17,778 nucleotides of DNA from Rhizobiaceae bacterium (GTDB lineage Bacteria; Pseudomonadota; Alphaproteobacteria; Rhizobiales; Rhizobiaceae). The stretch lies in assembly GCA_021648425.1 (NCBI GenBank), contig JAKISV010000043.1:1-17778 (forward strand), given 5' to 3'. The position numbers and the translations under genes were made by a program. This document shows positions 5,929 through 14,263 of the stretch, piece after piece (positions within the stretch are counted from its first letter, which is position 1; each line of letters opens with the position of its first letter). The notes beneath the pieces were generated by a model. It worked only from the letters and a program-made list of their open reading frames with translations, was not told where the DNA came from and searched no databases.

Positions 5929-7548
5929 ATGTCAAATATAAAATCAGTAAAAAATCCATCATTTACCATGCCGGGGGTAGGGCGCATGCATTCGTTGTTT
6001 TCAAAAGCAATCACTGCAACAGCTATTGCGGTGGCAATAGTCGTTGCGCAACCAATATTGGTTAGTGATGTTGAGCAATCTGGTTCCCAGGTGACCTTCT
6101 CCAGCGCACAGGCTGCTTCAGATAATAAAAATTACCTCAAGATAAACCGGATAGGCTCCTCCAAACGGGTAAAGCTTGGTTGGAACAAATCTATGGTAAT
6201 CGATTTACCCGTAGATGCCCATGATATCATGGTAGCCAATCCGCGTGTTGCCGATGCCATCACGCGCACTTCGCGCCGACTGTATATTTTTGCAAGACAG
6301 GTTGGTGAAACCAACATTTTTGTATTCGATGCAGATGGCCGCCAGGTCGTATCGCTGGACTTGGTGATCGAGCGCGATATTGAAGGTGTTGAAGCCAATA
6401 TCAGAAAATTTGTCCCCGGTTCAAATGTCAAAGTTGAGATGATCAACGACAATGTGATCCTCACCGGCACAGTGCCAACACCACAAGCCGCAACCCGGAC
6501 AATTGAATTGGCAAGGGTATTTGTCACGGGTGGCGAAGCCACCACTAATCAGTTTAATAACAAAGGCGGCAACTCCGGTTCCGGTACTACAATTATTCTG
6601 CAGGACGATGTTCGCCAAACCAGTCAGATCGTCAATCTGTTACAAATTGAAGGTGAGGATCAGGTTTATCTCAAGGTAACGATTGCAGAAATTCAAAGAA
6701 CTATCGTTAAACAGTTAGGAATTAATCTATCGGCAGTTAGTAACATTGGCAACATTGCTACCAGCGCACTCACCGACTACACCAATGTGTTCAACAAAAA
6801 TATCTCCAGAACCGGTCTTGCCGGTTCATGGTCAAATGCCGCTGGCACTGAAAGCATTGATGCATTGATTAATGCAATGGATCAGGCAGGTGTGATGCGT
6901 ACATTGGCCGAACCAACGTTGACTGCGATTTCCGGTGAAACAGCTTCTTTTAAGGTTGGCGGTGAATTTACAGTTTCTGACGGTAAAAGTGATGGCGAGG
7001 AAAGTGTTACCTATAATACGCGCCAGGTAGAATATGGAGTTGGGCTGACATTCACGCCAACTGTACTTTCACCAGGCAGAATATCTTTGAAAATCAAAAC
7101 CGAAGTTTCAGAGCCCACATCTGAAGGCTCTTTTTCAATACCACGTGGAACCGTAGCATCAGCTCCAATTGTCTCCATCCGCAGACGTGAGGCAGACACT
7201 ACAGTTGAGCTGCCTTCGGGTGGATCAATGGTAATCGCGGGCCTTGTCAAGGATGATGTGCGCCAGTCAATTTCCGGGTTTCCAGGGTTGCGAAAGATAC
7301 CTATCCTTGGTGCCCTTTTTGGCAGCCGTGAATTTGAGCGTTATGAAACCGAACTGGTAATTATTGTAACCCCCTATCTGGTTCGCCCGGTCGCCCGTCA
7401 AAAGCTGGCTCGCCCTGATGACAATTTTACGCCGCCTTCAGACACAGCTGGAATTTTTCTTGGCCGCGTCAACCGAATTTACGGAACCATCAACGAGCGC
7501 CTGCCCGAGGGACGCTATCATGGCAAAGTCGGATTCATTTTTAATTGA
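5929..7548 (+). CDS. cpaC: Outer-membrane secretin CpaC/RcpA of the Tad pilus
   Basis: A 539-residue secretin. A long signal region (hydrophobic about 26-42, ending in AQA|A near 62) directs export. The N-terminal pilus-formation domain lies at about 69-147 (MVANPRVADAI, TNIFVFDADG), and a BON-like domain at about 150-203 (NVKVEMINDNVILTGTVP). The secretin core spans about 240-488, with VYLKVTIAEIQR, LAEPTLTAISGETASF and the signature VELPSGGSMVIAGLVKDD...GLRKIPILGALFGS. It forms the outer-membrane pore for the Flp filament. The frame stays open upstream to 5842 inside cpaB, but that extension would be a repetitive Lys/Gln-rich tract. The ATG at 5929, one base after the cpaB stop, is preferred, with CAGG (5917-5920) as a modest ribosome site. 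The ATG at 5986 is a possible alternative. Confidence 0.93.
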   Translation: MSNIKSVKNPSFTMPGVGRMHSLFSKAITATAIAVAIVVAQPILVSDVEQSGSQVTFSSAQAASDNKNYLKINRIGSSKRVKLGWNKSMVIDLPVDAHDIMVANPRVADAITRTSRRLYIFARQVGETNIFVFDADGRQVVSLDLVIERDIEGVEANIRKFVPGSNVKVEMINDNVILTGTVPTPQAATRTIELARVFVTGGEATTNQFNNKGGNSGSGTTIILQDDVRQTSQIVNLLQIEGEDQVYLKVTIAEIQRTIVKQLGINLSAVSNIGNIATSALTDYTNVFNKNISRTGLAGSWSNAAGTESIDALINAMDQAGVMRTLAEPTLTAISGETASFKVGGEFTVSDGKSDGEESVTYNTRQVEYGVGLTFTPTVLSPGRISLKIKTEVSEPTSEGSFSIPRGTVASAPIVSIRRREADTTVELPSGGSMVIAGLVKDDVRQSISGFPGLRKIPILGALFGSREFERYETELVIIVTPYLVRPVARQKLARPDDNFTPPSDTAGIFLGRVNRIYGTINERLPEGRYHGKVGFIFN

Positions 7549-7572
7549 TCGGCCTTATTGGAGATTATTGCA

Positions 7573-8289
7573 ATGTTAAGAGTAACAACCCTGAAAAAGC
7601 ATCTTGAAAATGTTAAGATGCCGCGCCGATCGCAAACAATGACCATTGTCAGTCTGATGGCTGCAGTTTTGGTAACCGGTTGTGCCAGTGCCTCCCGAAG
7701 CAATTTTACTGTCGGAGCGGTTCCTGATGACTATCGCTTGAGGCATCCCATCGTTGTTTCTGAAAATGCGGTCAATGAAGACATTCCGGTCAGTGCCAAC
7801 ATGCGTGAACTTTCATTTCGCGATTATAATGTTGTCAATGATTTTGCTAATCGTTTCCGCCGCTCCGGCGGGCGCACGATGCAGGTAATGGTTCCTTCCC
7901 AGTCTTTCAACGAGGCAGCAGCACGGCGTATATCACGCCAGGTTATCAAAGTGCTGAGGGAAAAGGGAATTGCTCGTTCGCAGATTATCACCACGAGTTA
8001 TGCAACTGATGGTCAACGCACCTCTGCGCCAGTTCGAATGTCATTTCTGGCGCTGGTCGCAGATGCCGGCGAGTGTGGCAAATGGGAAGAAAATATTATC
8101 GCCGATGAAAACAACCGGCAATACCAGAATTTCGGCTGCGCCACACAGAATAATCTTGCAAAAATGATTGCCAATCCAGCGGATTTAATTGGTCCGCGCG
8201 GTGAATCACCGATCGATGCCAGCCGTCGTGACACTGTAATCACCAATTGGCGTAGCGGTGGCAGCGCTCCTCTTGCCAGGCAGTTTTAG
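7573..8289 (+). CDS. cpaD: Tad pilus lipoprotein CpaD
   Basis: A 238-residue lipoprotein of the CpaD family, the alphaproteobacterial component encoded directly after the secretin. The lipobox is LVTG|C with Cys37 as the acylated residue, after a basic and rather long N-region. The body carries the family's RHPIVV, FANRFRRSGG (glycine/basic helix), ITTSYATDGQ and the C-terminal NFGCATQNNLAKMIANPADLI motif. The NFGCA...NPADL block is typical of CpaD. The ATG at 7573 has GGAG at 7560-7563 with nine bases of spacing. The TTG at 7558 lies too close to that site, and the ATG at 7618 lacks a good one. It probably helps localise or stabilise CpaC in the outer membrane. Confidence 0.9.
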   Translation: MLRVTTLKKHLENVKMPRRSQTMTIVSLMAAVLVTGCASASRSNFTVGAVPDDYRLRHPIVVSENAVNEDIPVSANMRELSFRDYNVVNDFANRFRRSGGRTMQVMVPSQSFNEAAARRISRQVIKVLREKGIARSQIITTSYATDGQRTSAPVRMSFLALVADAGECGKWEENIIADENNRQYQNFGCATQNNLAKMIANPADLIGPRGESPIDASRRDTVITNWRSGGSAPLARQF

Positions 8290-8348
8290 TGAATGGAATG
8301 AAATGTCAGTAGCATGACAAATATTTGGGTAGTAACAGGAAGTAGATA

Positions 8349-9653
8349 ATGTCAAATCTCGCCTACGATCAAAACGGTAAAGAAATCCAGTCTGATGACA
8401 GTCAGCCTGATGAAAACCAGACGGTTACACCCGAAAATCTGGAAGACATCCGTCCTATTCCACGTGTAACCATACAGGCATTTTGTGAAACTGAAGCCGT
8501 GTCACAGGTTTTTGAGATGACCGCTCAGGATCGCCGAATGGCCAAAGCGCACGTAAAAGTACATACCGGCGGCATCAGTGCTGCTGTAGAGTTTTACGCA
8601 AATGCCCCTACGCCAAATCTGATCGCTGTGGAAACCAGCAAATCAGGAGATGCTCTGGTAGAGGAATTGAGTGGCCTCGCTGAGGTTTGTGATGCGGAAA
8701 CAAAAGTTCTGGTCATTGGTGCATTCAACGACATTGTCATGTATCGCGATCTGATTAGCAGAGGCGTTTCTGAATATCTCGTGGCGCCAGTGAAAATGGC
8801 TGATATCATGGCTGTTGTCACCAACATTTATGTGAACCCGGAAAGCGGTGTGCTGGGGCGTACTATAGCCTTTATCGGCGCCAAAGGTGGCAGCGGTTCT
8901 TCAACCATTTCTCACAATATTGCATGGGCGATTTCCAGCACCTATCAAACAGACGTTGTTTTGGCAGACATGGATTTTGCATTTGGAACAGCCAATATCA
9001 ATTTGGATCAGGACCCCACCCAGGGCATGGCCGAGGCAGTGTATTCCGCTGACCGTGTTGATGATATTTTACTGGATCGCCTGTTGGAAAAATGTGCTGA
9101 GCATCTTAGCCTGCTGGCAGCGCCTTCAACCCTGGATCGCACCTACGATTTCGATCAAAAAGCGTTCAATCAGGTAATTGAAGTAGCTCAGCGCGGCGTG
9201 CCTTATGTCATAGCAGATCTGCCCCAGCAGTGGACTTCATGGACAAAAGAAGTGCTTTGCGCAGCCGATGAAGTGGTGCTGACTGCTTATCCGGACCTCA
9301 CAAATCTGCGCAATACAAAAAATCTGATAGATAAACTGATAGAATTGCGCCCCAACGACCCCAAGCCAAAACTAATTCTTAATCAGGTTGGAGTACCCAA
9401 AAGGCCGGAAATAAATGTATCCGACTTTCTGGCACCGCTCGATCTCGAGCCTATGGCAGTCATCCCCTTTGAGCCGGCCCTTTTTGGTACTGCCGCCAAC
9501 AATGGCCAGATGATTTCTGAAGCAGATGCAAAACATCCTGTTTCCGAAACCTTTGATACAATTGCACAAATATTGACCGGCAAAGCCGAGTTCAAACCCG
9601 AAAAAAGCAAAATGTTTGATATCCGCGCACTGTTAAAACGTAAGAAGAAATAG
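8349..9653 (+). CDS. cpaE: Tad pilus localisation ATPase-like protein CpaE/TadZ
   Basis: A 434-residue protein with two parts after an acidic, disordered start (1-35). Residues about 38-160 resemble a response-regulator receiver but lack the phosphate-accepting aspartate: the equivalent strand end reads NLIAVETS, with Glu95. The usual KP lysine after strand 5 is also replaced (LVAPV). Residues about 170-415 are a MinD/ParA-like domain whose P-loop AKGGSGSST (178-186) keeps the signature lysine of the deviant Walker A but has Ser where the second lysine would be. The switch motif ADMDFAFG (206-213) is present. Atypical receivers and P-loops are known features of CpaE/TadZ, which targets the pilus machine to a pole. 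The CAGGAAG site before the ATG supports the start. Confidence 0.92.
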   Translation: MSNLAYDQNGKEIQSDDSQPDENQTVTPENLEDIRPIPRVTIQAFCETEAVSQVFEMTAQDRRMAKAHVKVHTGGISAAVEFYANAPTPNLIAVETSKSGDALVEELSGLAEVCDAETKVLVIGAFNDIVMYRDLISRGVSEYLVAPVKMADIMAVVTNIYVNPESGVLGRTIAFIGAKGGSGSSTISHNIAWAISSTYQTDVVLADMDFAFGTANINLDQDPTQGMAEAVYSADRVDDILLDRLLEKCAEHLSLLAAPSTLDRTYDFDQKAFNQVIEVAQRGVPYVIADLPQQWTSWTKEVLCAADEVVLTAYPDLTNLRNTKNLIDKLIELRPNDPKPKLILNQVGVPKRPEINVSDFLAPLDLEPMAVIPFEPALFGTAANNGQMISEADAKHPVSETFDTIAQILTGKAEFKPEKSKMFDIRALLKRKKK

Positions 9654-9680
9654 TGTGACTTTGAAAGTTAGGAATAAATA

Positions 9681-11204
9681 ATGTTTGGTAAGCGTGGAGA
9701 CGGTGCGAGTGACGCGGGGATTAACCCGGCACCAAAGCCGATTGCGGAATCCCAATTGCAACCCGCTTCTGCTGTGGAATCGGAAACTGCAATTCAAAAT
9801 CCTGCAGAAAATACGGATGTTGCCACTGCAGGTGAGCGCGATGCGCCCGTGCCTTTTATTGACGATGCACCATCAATAGACGGTGCAAATGAACCCTCTT
9901 CAATGAATAGAACCGAAGATTACTATGACACAAAAACCAGTGTGTTTTCTGCACTGATTGAAACCATTGATGTCGCTCAGCTGGCAAAAATGGAGAGTAC
10001 AGCAGCTCGCGAAGAAATCAGAGATATTGTCAGCGATATCATTTCGATTAAGAACCTGGCAATGAGCATTTCCGAGCAGGAAGATCTGCTCGATGATATT
10101 TGTAATGATGTATTGGGCTACGGTCCACTGGAACCATTGCTTGCCCGAGATGACATTGCAGATATCATGATAAACGGTGCTCACCATGCGTTTATTGAGG
10201 TTGATGGCAAAGTTATTGACGCAAAAATTCGCTTCCGTGACAATGCCCAACTGATGAATGTTTGTCAGCGCATTGTAAGTCAGGTTGGTCGCCGTGTTGA
10301 TGAATCCAGTCCGATTTGTGACGCGCGCCTTGCAGATGGTTCTCGTGTGAATGTTATTGCCCCGCCTCTTGCCATTGACGGTCCCACACTCACAATTCGT
10401 AAATTTAAAAAAGACAAGCTTACCCTGGATCAACTGGTGAAGTTTGGTTCAATTTCTCCCGAAGGCGCAACAATCCTGCAAATTATCGGCCGTGTGCGCT
10501 GTAATATTGTTATCTCCGGCGGTACGGGTTCAGGAAAAACCACACTGTTAAACTGCCTGACGAGGTACATAGACCAGGATGAGCGAATAATTACCTGCGA
10601 AGATTCCGCCGAGCTTCAACTCCAGCAGCCCCATGTGGTGCGTTTGGAAACCCGCCCGCCAAATCTGGAGGGTGAAGGTGAAATTACCATGCGTGAGTTG
10701 GTAAAAAACTGCCTGCGTATGCGCCCTGAACGAATCATCGTTGGCGAGGTGCGTGGACCGGAGGTTTTCGATCTGTTGCAGGCGATGAACACTGGCCACG
10801 ATGGGTCCATGGGAACAATCCACTCCAACTCACCACGAGAGTGCCTCAACCGTATTGAATCAATGATTGCCATGGGCGGTTTTAATCTGCCCGCCAAAAC
10901 AGTGCGCGATATTATTACCGGATCAGTGGACATCATTGTCCAGGCAACAAGGCTGCGTGACGGCTCGCGGCGCATTACTCATATCACAGAGGTTCTTGGC
11001 ACAGAAGGTGACATCATTACCACCCAGGATCTATTCCTCTATAAAATGGATGGTGAAGATGCCCAGGGCAACATTATAGGCAGGCATGTATCAACCGGTA
11101 TTGGCCGACCGGCATTCTGGGATAGAGCCCGATATTTTAATGAAGAAAATCGACTGGCTGCTGCATTGGATGCTGCAGAAGACACCAAAGAGCGCGCCGA
11201 GTAA
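9681..11204 (+). CDS. cpaF: Tad pilus assembly ATPase CpaF/TadA
   Basis: A 507-residue VirB11/GspE-superfamily hexameric ATPase that drives pilus extension, and retraction in bifunctional CpaF. The first 80 residues are an acidic, Ala/Pro-rich disordered extension. The N-terminal domain follows (about 85-235, with VLGYGPLEPLLARDDIADIMING). The motor has a canonical Walker A GGTGSGKT (280-287), an Asp box ITCEDSAEL (304-312), a Walker B RIIVGEVRG (351-359) and a His box around GHDGSMGTIHSNSP (372-385). All catalytic motifs look intact. The ATG at 9681 has AGGA at 9670-9673. It is encoded 27 bases after cpaE and 20 before tadB, the conserved order. It acts at the cytoplasmic face of the TadB/TadC platform. 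Confidence 0.96.
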   Translation: MFGKRGDGASDAGINPAPKPIAESQLQPASAVESETAIQNPAENTDVATAGERDAPVPFIDDAPSIDGANEPSSMNRTEDYYDTKTSVFSALIETIDVAQLAKMESTAAREEIRDIVSDIISIKNLAMSISEQEDLLDDICNDVLGYGPLEPLLARDDIADIMINGAHHAFIEVDGKVIDAKIRFRDNAQLMNVCQRIVSQVGRRVDESSPICDARLADGSRVNVIAPPLAIDGPTLTIRKFKKDKLTLDQLVKFGSISPEGATILQIIGRVRCNIVISGGTGSGKTTLLNCLTRYIDQDERIITCEDSAELQLQQPHVVRLETRPPNLEGEGEITMRELVKNCLRMRPERIIVGEVRGPEVFDLLQAMNTGHDGSMGTIHSNSPRECLNRIESMIAMGGFNLPAKTVRDIITGSVDIIVQATRLRDGSRRITHITEVLGTEGDIITTQDLFLYKMDGEDAQGNIIGRHVSTGIGRPAFWDRARYFNEENRLAAALDAAEDTKERAE

Positions 11205-11224
11205 ATAAGTTGGATTAATCAGGT

Positions 11225-12226
11225 ATGTTTGGCATTGATATTAATATTCTCGCATTCGCCGGTCTGGCCGCACTCAGTGCAGCCGGGGTTGCCTATGTAT
11301 TTTTGTTTTCTCGTGTTGAAAACGAAAACAAGCGCGACCAACGCTTTAAGAATATGCAGAGTTCAAATATTAAGGCAGCCAATAAGGCCGTCTCCTCGCG
11401 GGAAATAAACAAATCCAAAAGGCGAAAATCTGTCCAGGATACGATGAAGGTTCTGGAAGATAAGCAAAAAAACGACAAAAAGAAACCAAGCTTGAAACAA
11501 TTGATTTTTCAAGCCGGTTTAAAAACCAGCGTGCCGAAGTTTTATGGCATCAGCGCTTTATCGGGTGTAATTTTTCTCTTCCTGGGCTTGGTGTTTGCCG
11601 GCAGCCTATACGTTTCGCTGGCTGCGTTTGTTGTTGGTTTTTTAGGATTTCCTCGTTTCATTCTGGGCTATATAAGAAAGAAACGCATCAAGAGTTTCAC
11701 AACAGAATTTCCCAATGCCGTTGATGTTATTGTACGCGGCGTAAGGGCGGGGCTGCCGCTGAATGATTGTATTGCCATTGTCGGCAGAGAATCAAAAGAC
11801 CCGGTTGCCTCAGAATTTCGTCGCATCATTGAACATCAGAATTTAGGGATGCCACTTTCCGATGCGGTATTGAAGCTCAATGAAAGTATGCCGACAGCTG
11901 AAGCAAACTTTTTTGGTATTGTGATTGCCATTCAGCAAGGAGCAGGCGGCAATCTGGCTGAGGCTCTGGCAAATCTGTCAGGAGTGTTGCGCGACCGAAA
12001 AATGATGGAAGCAAAAATCAAGGCGATGTCAGCGGAAGCAAAAGCCTCCGGAGGCATAATCGGGTCGCTCCCGATAATTGTTGGTTTTCTGGTCTATCTG
12101 ACAACGCCCGATTATATCAAAGTATTATTCACTGAGCCTGCCGGGAATATTATTCTGGCTGGTTCGGCAATATGGATGAGTATGGGAATAATGGTCATGA
12201 AAAAAATGATCAATTTCGACTTCTGA
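11225..12226 (+). CDS. tadB: Tad inner-membrane platform protein TadB
   Basis: A 333-residue membrane protein with a T2SSF domain. An N-terminal segment (about 6-27) is followed by a strongly basic cytoplasmic stretch (about 30-100) rich in Lys/Arg. A hydrophobic pair follows (about 104-147), then the T2SSF helical bundle (about 158-285, FPNAVDVIVRGVRAGLPLNDCI...GAGGNLAEALANLSGVLRDR) and C-terminal segments (about 273-320). It pairs with TadC as the platform on which CpaF works. The ribosome site is weak (AGG directly before the ATG), which may mean translation coupled to cpaF. It corresponds to Agrobacterium ctpH and Caulobacter cpaG. Confidence 0.93.
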   Translation: MFGIDINILAFAGLAALSAAGVAYVFLFSRVENENKRDQRFKNMQSSNIKAANKAVSSREINKSKRRKSVQDTMKVLEDKQKNDKKKPSLKQLIFQAGLKTSVPKFYGISALSGVIFLFLGLVFAGSLYVSLAAFVVGFLGFPRFILGYIRKKRIKSFTTEFPNAVDVIVRGVRAGLPLNDCIAIVGRESKDPVASEFRRIIEHQNLGMPLSDAVLKLNESMPTAEANFFGIVIAIQQGAGGNLAEALANLSGVLRDRKMMEAKIKAMSAEAKASGGIIGSLPIIVGFLVYLTTPDYIKVLFTEPAGNIILAGSAIWMSMGIMVMKKMINFDF

Positions 12227-12249
12227 TCCAAAGAGAGTAGCTGATAACA

Positions 12250-13221
12250 ATGATTTCTGATCTCGCTGAAATTGTCTCAAATCCCCAGACAATGATTGCA
12301 ATATTTACAGCCGTAGCTGTATTTGCGACTATTCTTACGCTGGCTTCACCGTTTCTTCAGCGTGACGAGTTGACCAACCGTATGAAAACAGCGGCCCTGG
12401 AACGTGACAAAATACGTGCCCGTGAACGTGCCCGGCTTGCTACTGCTAAAAGCGTTACGTTGCGAGAAGAATCCGGTGGCCTGGTGACATCGCTGGTCAA
12501 TAAACTCAATCTTCGCAAAGCCCTTGCAGATGAGAAAACATTCCAGAATTTGAAAATGGCCGGCTACCGCAGGCAATCACATATATACGTATTCTTGTTC
12601 TTTCGGGTCGTATTACCAATTGTCATGCTCATTGGAGCGGCGATCTATGTATTTGCCATTTCCGACATGGACCGCACTTTCATGATGAAATTGCTGATCG
12701 TTCTGGTTATCGGTTATGCCGGATTTTACGCGCCAAACATCTACATATCCAATATCATTTCAAAGAGGCAATTATCCATTCGCCGCGCCTGGCCCGATGC
12801 ACTCGATCTGATGTTGATTTGCGTCGAATCGGGTATGTCAATTGAAGCGGCCCTTGGCAAAGTTTCTCAAGAGATAGGCATTCAATCACCACAACTGGCC
12901 GAAGAACTGGTGCTGACAACAGCAGAGCTATCTTATTTGCAGGAGCGTCGGGACGCTTACCAGAATTTGGCAGACCGAACTGGCCTCGATGGGGTGAAAT
13001 CAGTTTGTATGGCCCTTATACAAGCAGAGCGTTATGGTACGCCTCTTGGAACGGCCCTGCGTGTTCTTTCTGAAGAAAATCGCGCTATGCGAATGTCGGA
13101 AGCTGAAAAGAAAGCTGCATCATTGCCGCCAAAATTGACGGTTCCAATGATCATATTCTTCCTGCCCGTATTGTTTGCAATCATCATGGGACCGGCCATG
13201 ATTCAGGTTATGGCATTGTAA
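12250..13221 (+). CDS. tadC: Tad inner-membrane platform protein TadC
   Basis: A 323-residue T2SSF-domain protein, the second platform subunit. A hydrophobic segment at about 14-34 is followed by a charged cytoplasmic stretch (40-100) and a membrane pair at about 117-170. The T2SSF bundle covers about 178-300 (RRAWPDALDLMLICVESGMSIEAALGKV, then LIQAERYGTPLGTALRVLSEENR), and a last membrane segment PMIIFFLPVLFAIIMGPAMI closes it. These match TadC rather than TadB. The upstream ribosome site (GAGAG near 12233) is modest. It is the last gene of the cpaB-tadC operon, and a terminator follows within 50 bases. It corresponds to Agrobacterium ctpI and Caulobacter cpaH. Confidence 0.93.
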   Translation: MISDLAEIVSNPQTMIAIFTAVAVFATILTLASPFLQRDELTNRMKTAALERDKIRARERARLATAKSVTLREESGGLVTSLVNKLNLRKALADEKTFQNLKMAGYRRQSHIYVFLFFRVVLPIVMLIGAAIYVFAISDMDRTFMMKLLIVLVIGYAGFYAPNIYISNIISKRQLSIRRAWPDALDLMLICVESGMSIEAALGKVSQEIGIQSPQLAEELVLTTAELSYLQERRDAYQNLADRTGLDGVKSVCMALIQAERYGTPLGTALRVLSEENRAMRMSEAEKKAASLPPKLTVPMIIFFLPVLFAIIMGPAMIQVMAL

Positions 13222-13260
13222 TTAATACAAAACTATTGAAGATCAAACGCCAACAAGTGA

Positions 13261-13303
13261 AAAAAGAAACCCGTTGCGATTTAACGCCAACGGGTTTTGT
13301 TTT
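13261..13303. terminator. Bidirectional intrinsic terminator between tadC and tadD
   Basis: A perfect 10-bp stem AAACCCGTTG (13267-13276) / CAACGGGTTT (13288-13297) is flanked by TTTTGTTTT on the plus side and by a run of As (TTTCTTTTTT on the minus strand) on the other. It can stop both the rightward tadC operon and the leftward tadD gene. Confidence 0.9.
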
Positions 13304-13331
13304 GTCGTATCCAGGGTCAGGGCATATTTAA

Positions 13332-14132
13332 TTAGTTGGTCTTTTTATCAACTTTTTCCAGTTGGTTCCAGGCATTTTTCTGAGTAAGCATCTGGCGCAG
13401 ATATTTGCTGTTGGCTTCTGCCTGTTCGATCGGTAATTCACCGCGCGCAACAATTTCGGCCTCCTGGAATCGACCCTGCAACCCAATCACCAAAGCCAGG
13501 TTCTGACGTACACGACTGTCGGCAGATGGCTGGGAATTGGCTTTTTTCAGATAGGTTTCTGCACCGGCTAAATCATTGGTCAATACATAAGACATGCCTA
13601 AATTTGACAATACGGTGGGTTCATTGGGCTGTAAATCAAGCGCTTTGCGATACATATTGCGCGCGCCCTGGGAATTACCCAGTTGATCCAGTATCGCGCC
13701 CTCAGCAGAATACAATCGCCAGTCGGGTTGATCGGGACGTTGGGCTCTGCGCACAATTTTTAGCGCTTTTTCAAAATTACCTGTCGCCGCCAACGCTTTA
13801 CCGTAGGCTGCCAGCACATGACGATCTTCAGGAAAACGAATAACCATTTGTTGCATCACTGCCAGCGACTGCTCATCGCGACCGGTCATTCTAAGGGCTG
13901 CTGCATATCCCAAACCGATTTTTCTCGATTTAGGATCCTTGTCATAAAGCCTGCTAAATCTGGCCGTTGCCTGTTGCAACTCAGTGACCGACATTGATGC
14001 GACCGTATTGTCGCCCTTTTTGATTGACCCGGTCGTGCGTTTATCCGTGGCGCATCCTGAAAGAAGCAAACTAACGCCGAGCCCTACAACCACAGCAGTT
14101 GTAGAATTCTTTAACCCAACAGCAAATCTCAT
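13332..14132 (-). CDS. tadD: TPR lipoprotein TadD
   Basis: A 266-residue lipoprotein with tetratricopeptide repeats. The signal sequence ends in the lipobox LLSG|C (Cys27). TPR-like helix pairs fill about residues 60-230, with recognisable elements such as AAYGKALAATGNFEKAL, RLYSAEGAILDQLGNSQGA and TVLSNLGMSYVLTNDLAGAE. TadD is the presumed pilotin-like factor of Tad systems, helping the secretin reach the outer membrane. The ATG at 14132 has GGAG ten bases upstream. The upstream in-frame ATG at 14162 has no ribosome site and would add ten residues before the signal peptide, so it was not used. The gene is convergent with tadC rather than inside the operon, so its expression is set separately. 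Confidence 0.9.
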   Translation of the reverse strand: MRFAVGLKNSTTAVVVGLGVSLLLSGCATDKRTTGSIKKGDNTVASMSVTELQQATARFSRLYDKDPKSRKIGLGYAAALRMTGRDEQSLAVMQQMVIRFPEDRHVLAAYGKALAATGNFEKALKIVRRAQRPDQPDWRLYSAEGAILDQLGNSQGARNMYRKALDLQPNEPTVLSNLGMSYVLTNDLAGAETYLKKANSQPSADSRVRQNLALVIGLQGRFQEAEIVARGELPIEQAEANSKYLRQMLTQKNAWNQLEKVDKKTN

Positions 14133-14194
14133 CTCAAAAGCGCTCCAAACAAAGGGAATCATTAAAAAAGTCTGATCTCACCAGCAATAATCTG

Positions 14195-14215
14195 TTAACC
14201 CTAATGCTTGGTTAA
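14195..14215. promoter_or_regulatory. TTAACC/GGTTAA inverted repeat between tadD and the aminopeptidase gene
   Basis: Perfect arms TTAACC (14195-14200) and GGTTAA (14210-14215) flank nine bases in the 131-base divergent interval. It could be an operator for either gene. The region is A+T-rich and no convincing promoter boxes were found. Confidence 0.3.
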
Positions 14216-14263
14216 TTTTATAAACTGCGATTCTAACCCGTAAATACAACAGGGGAATACCAA

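Noticed and set aside
5439..6014. Minus-strand open frame of 191 codons across the cpaB/cpaC junction
   Set aside because: It is antisense to two well-supported genes, with a Cys/Phe-rich composition, no recognisable domain and no ribosome site. It is a shadow frame.
9900..10433. Minus-strand open frame of 177 codons inside cpaF
   Set aside because: It is antisense to the conserved ATPase domain, is rich in Asn/Ile/Cys without a motif, and is best explained by codon bias of cpaF.
14133..14162. Ten-residue N-terminal extension of TadD from the ATG at 14162
   Set aside because: There is no ribosome site before it, and it would lengthen the pre-signal region. The ATG at 14132 has GGAG and leads straight into the lipoprotein signal.
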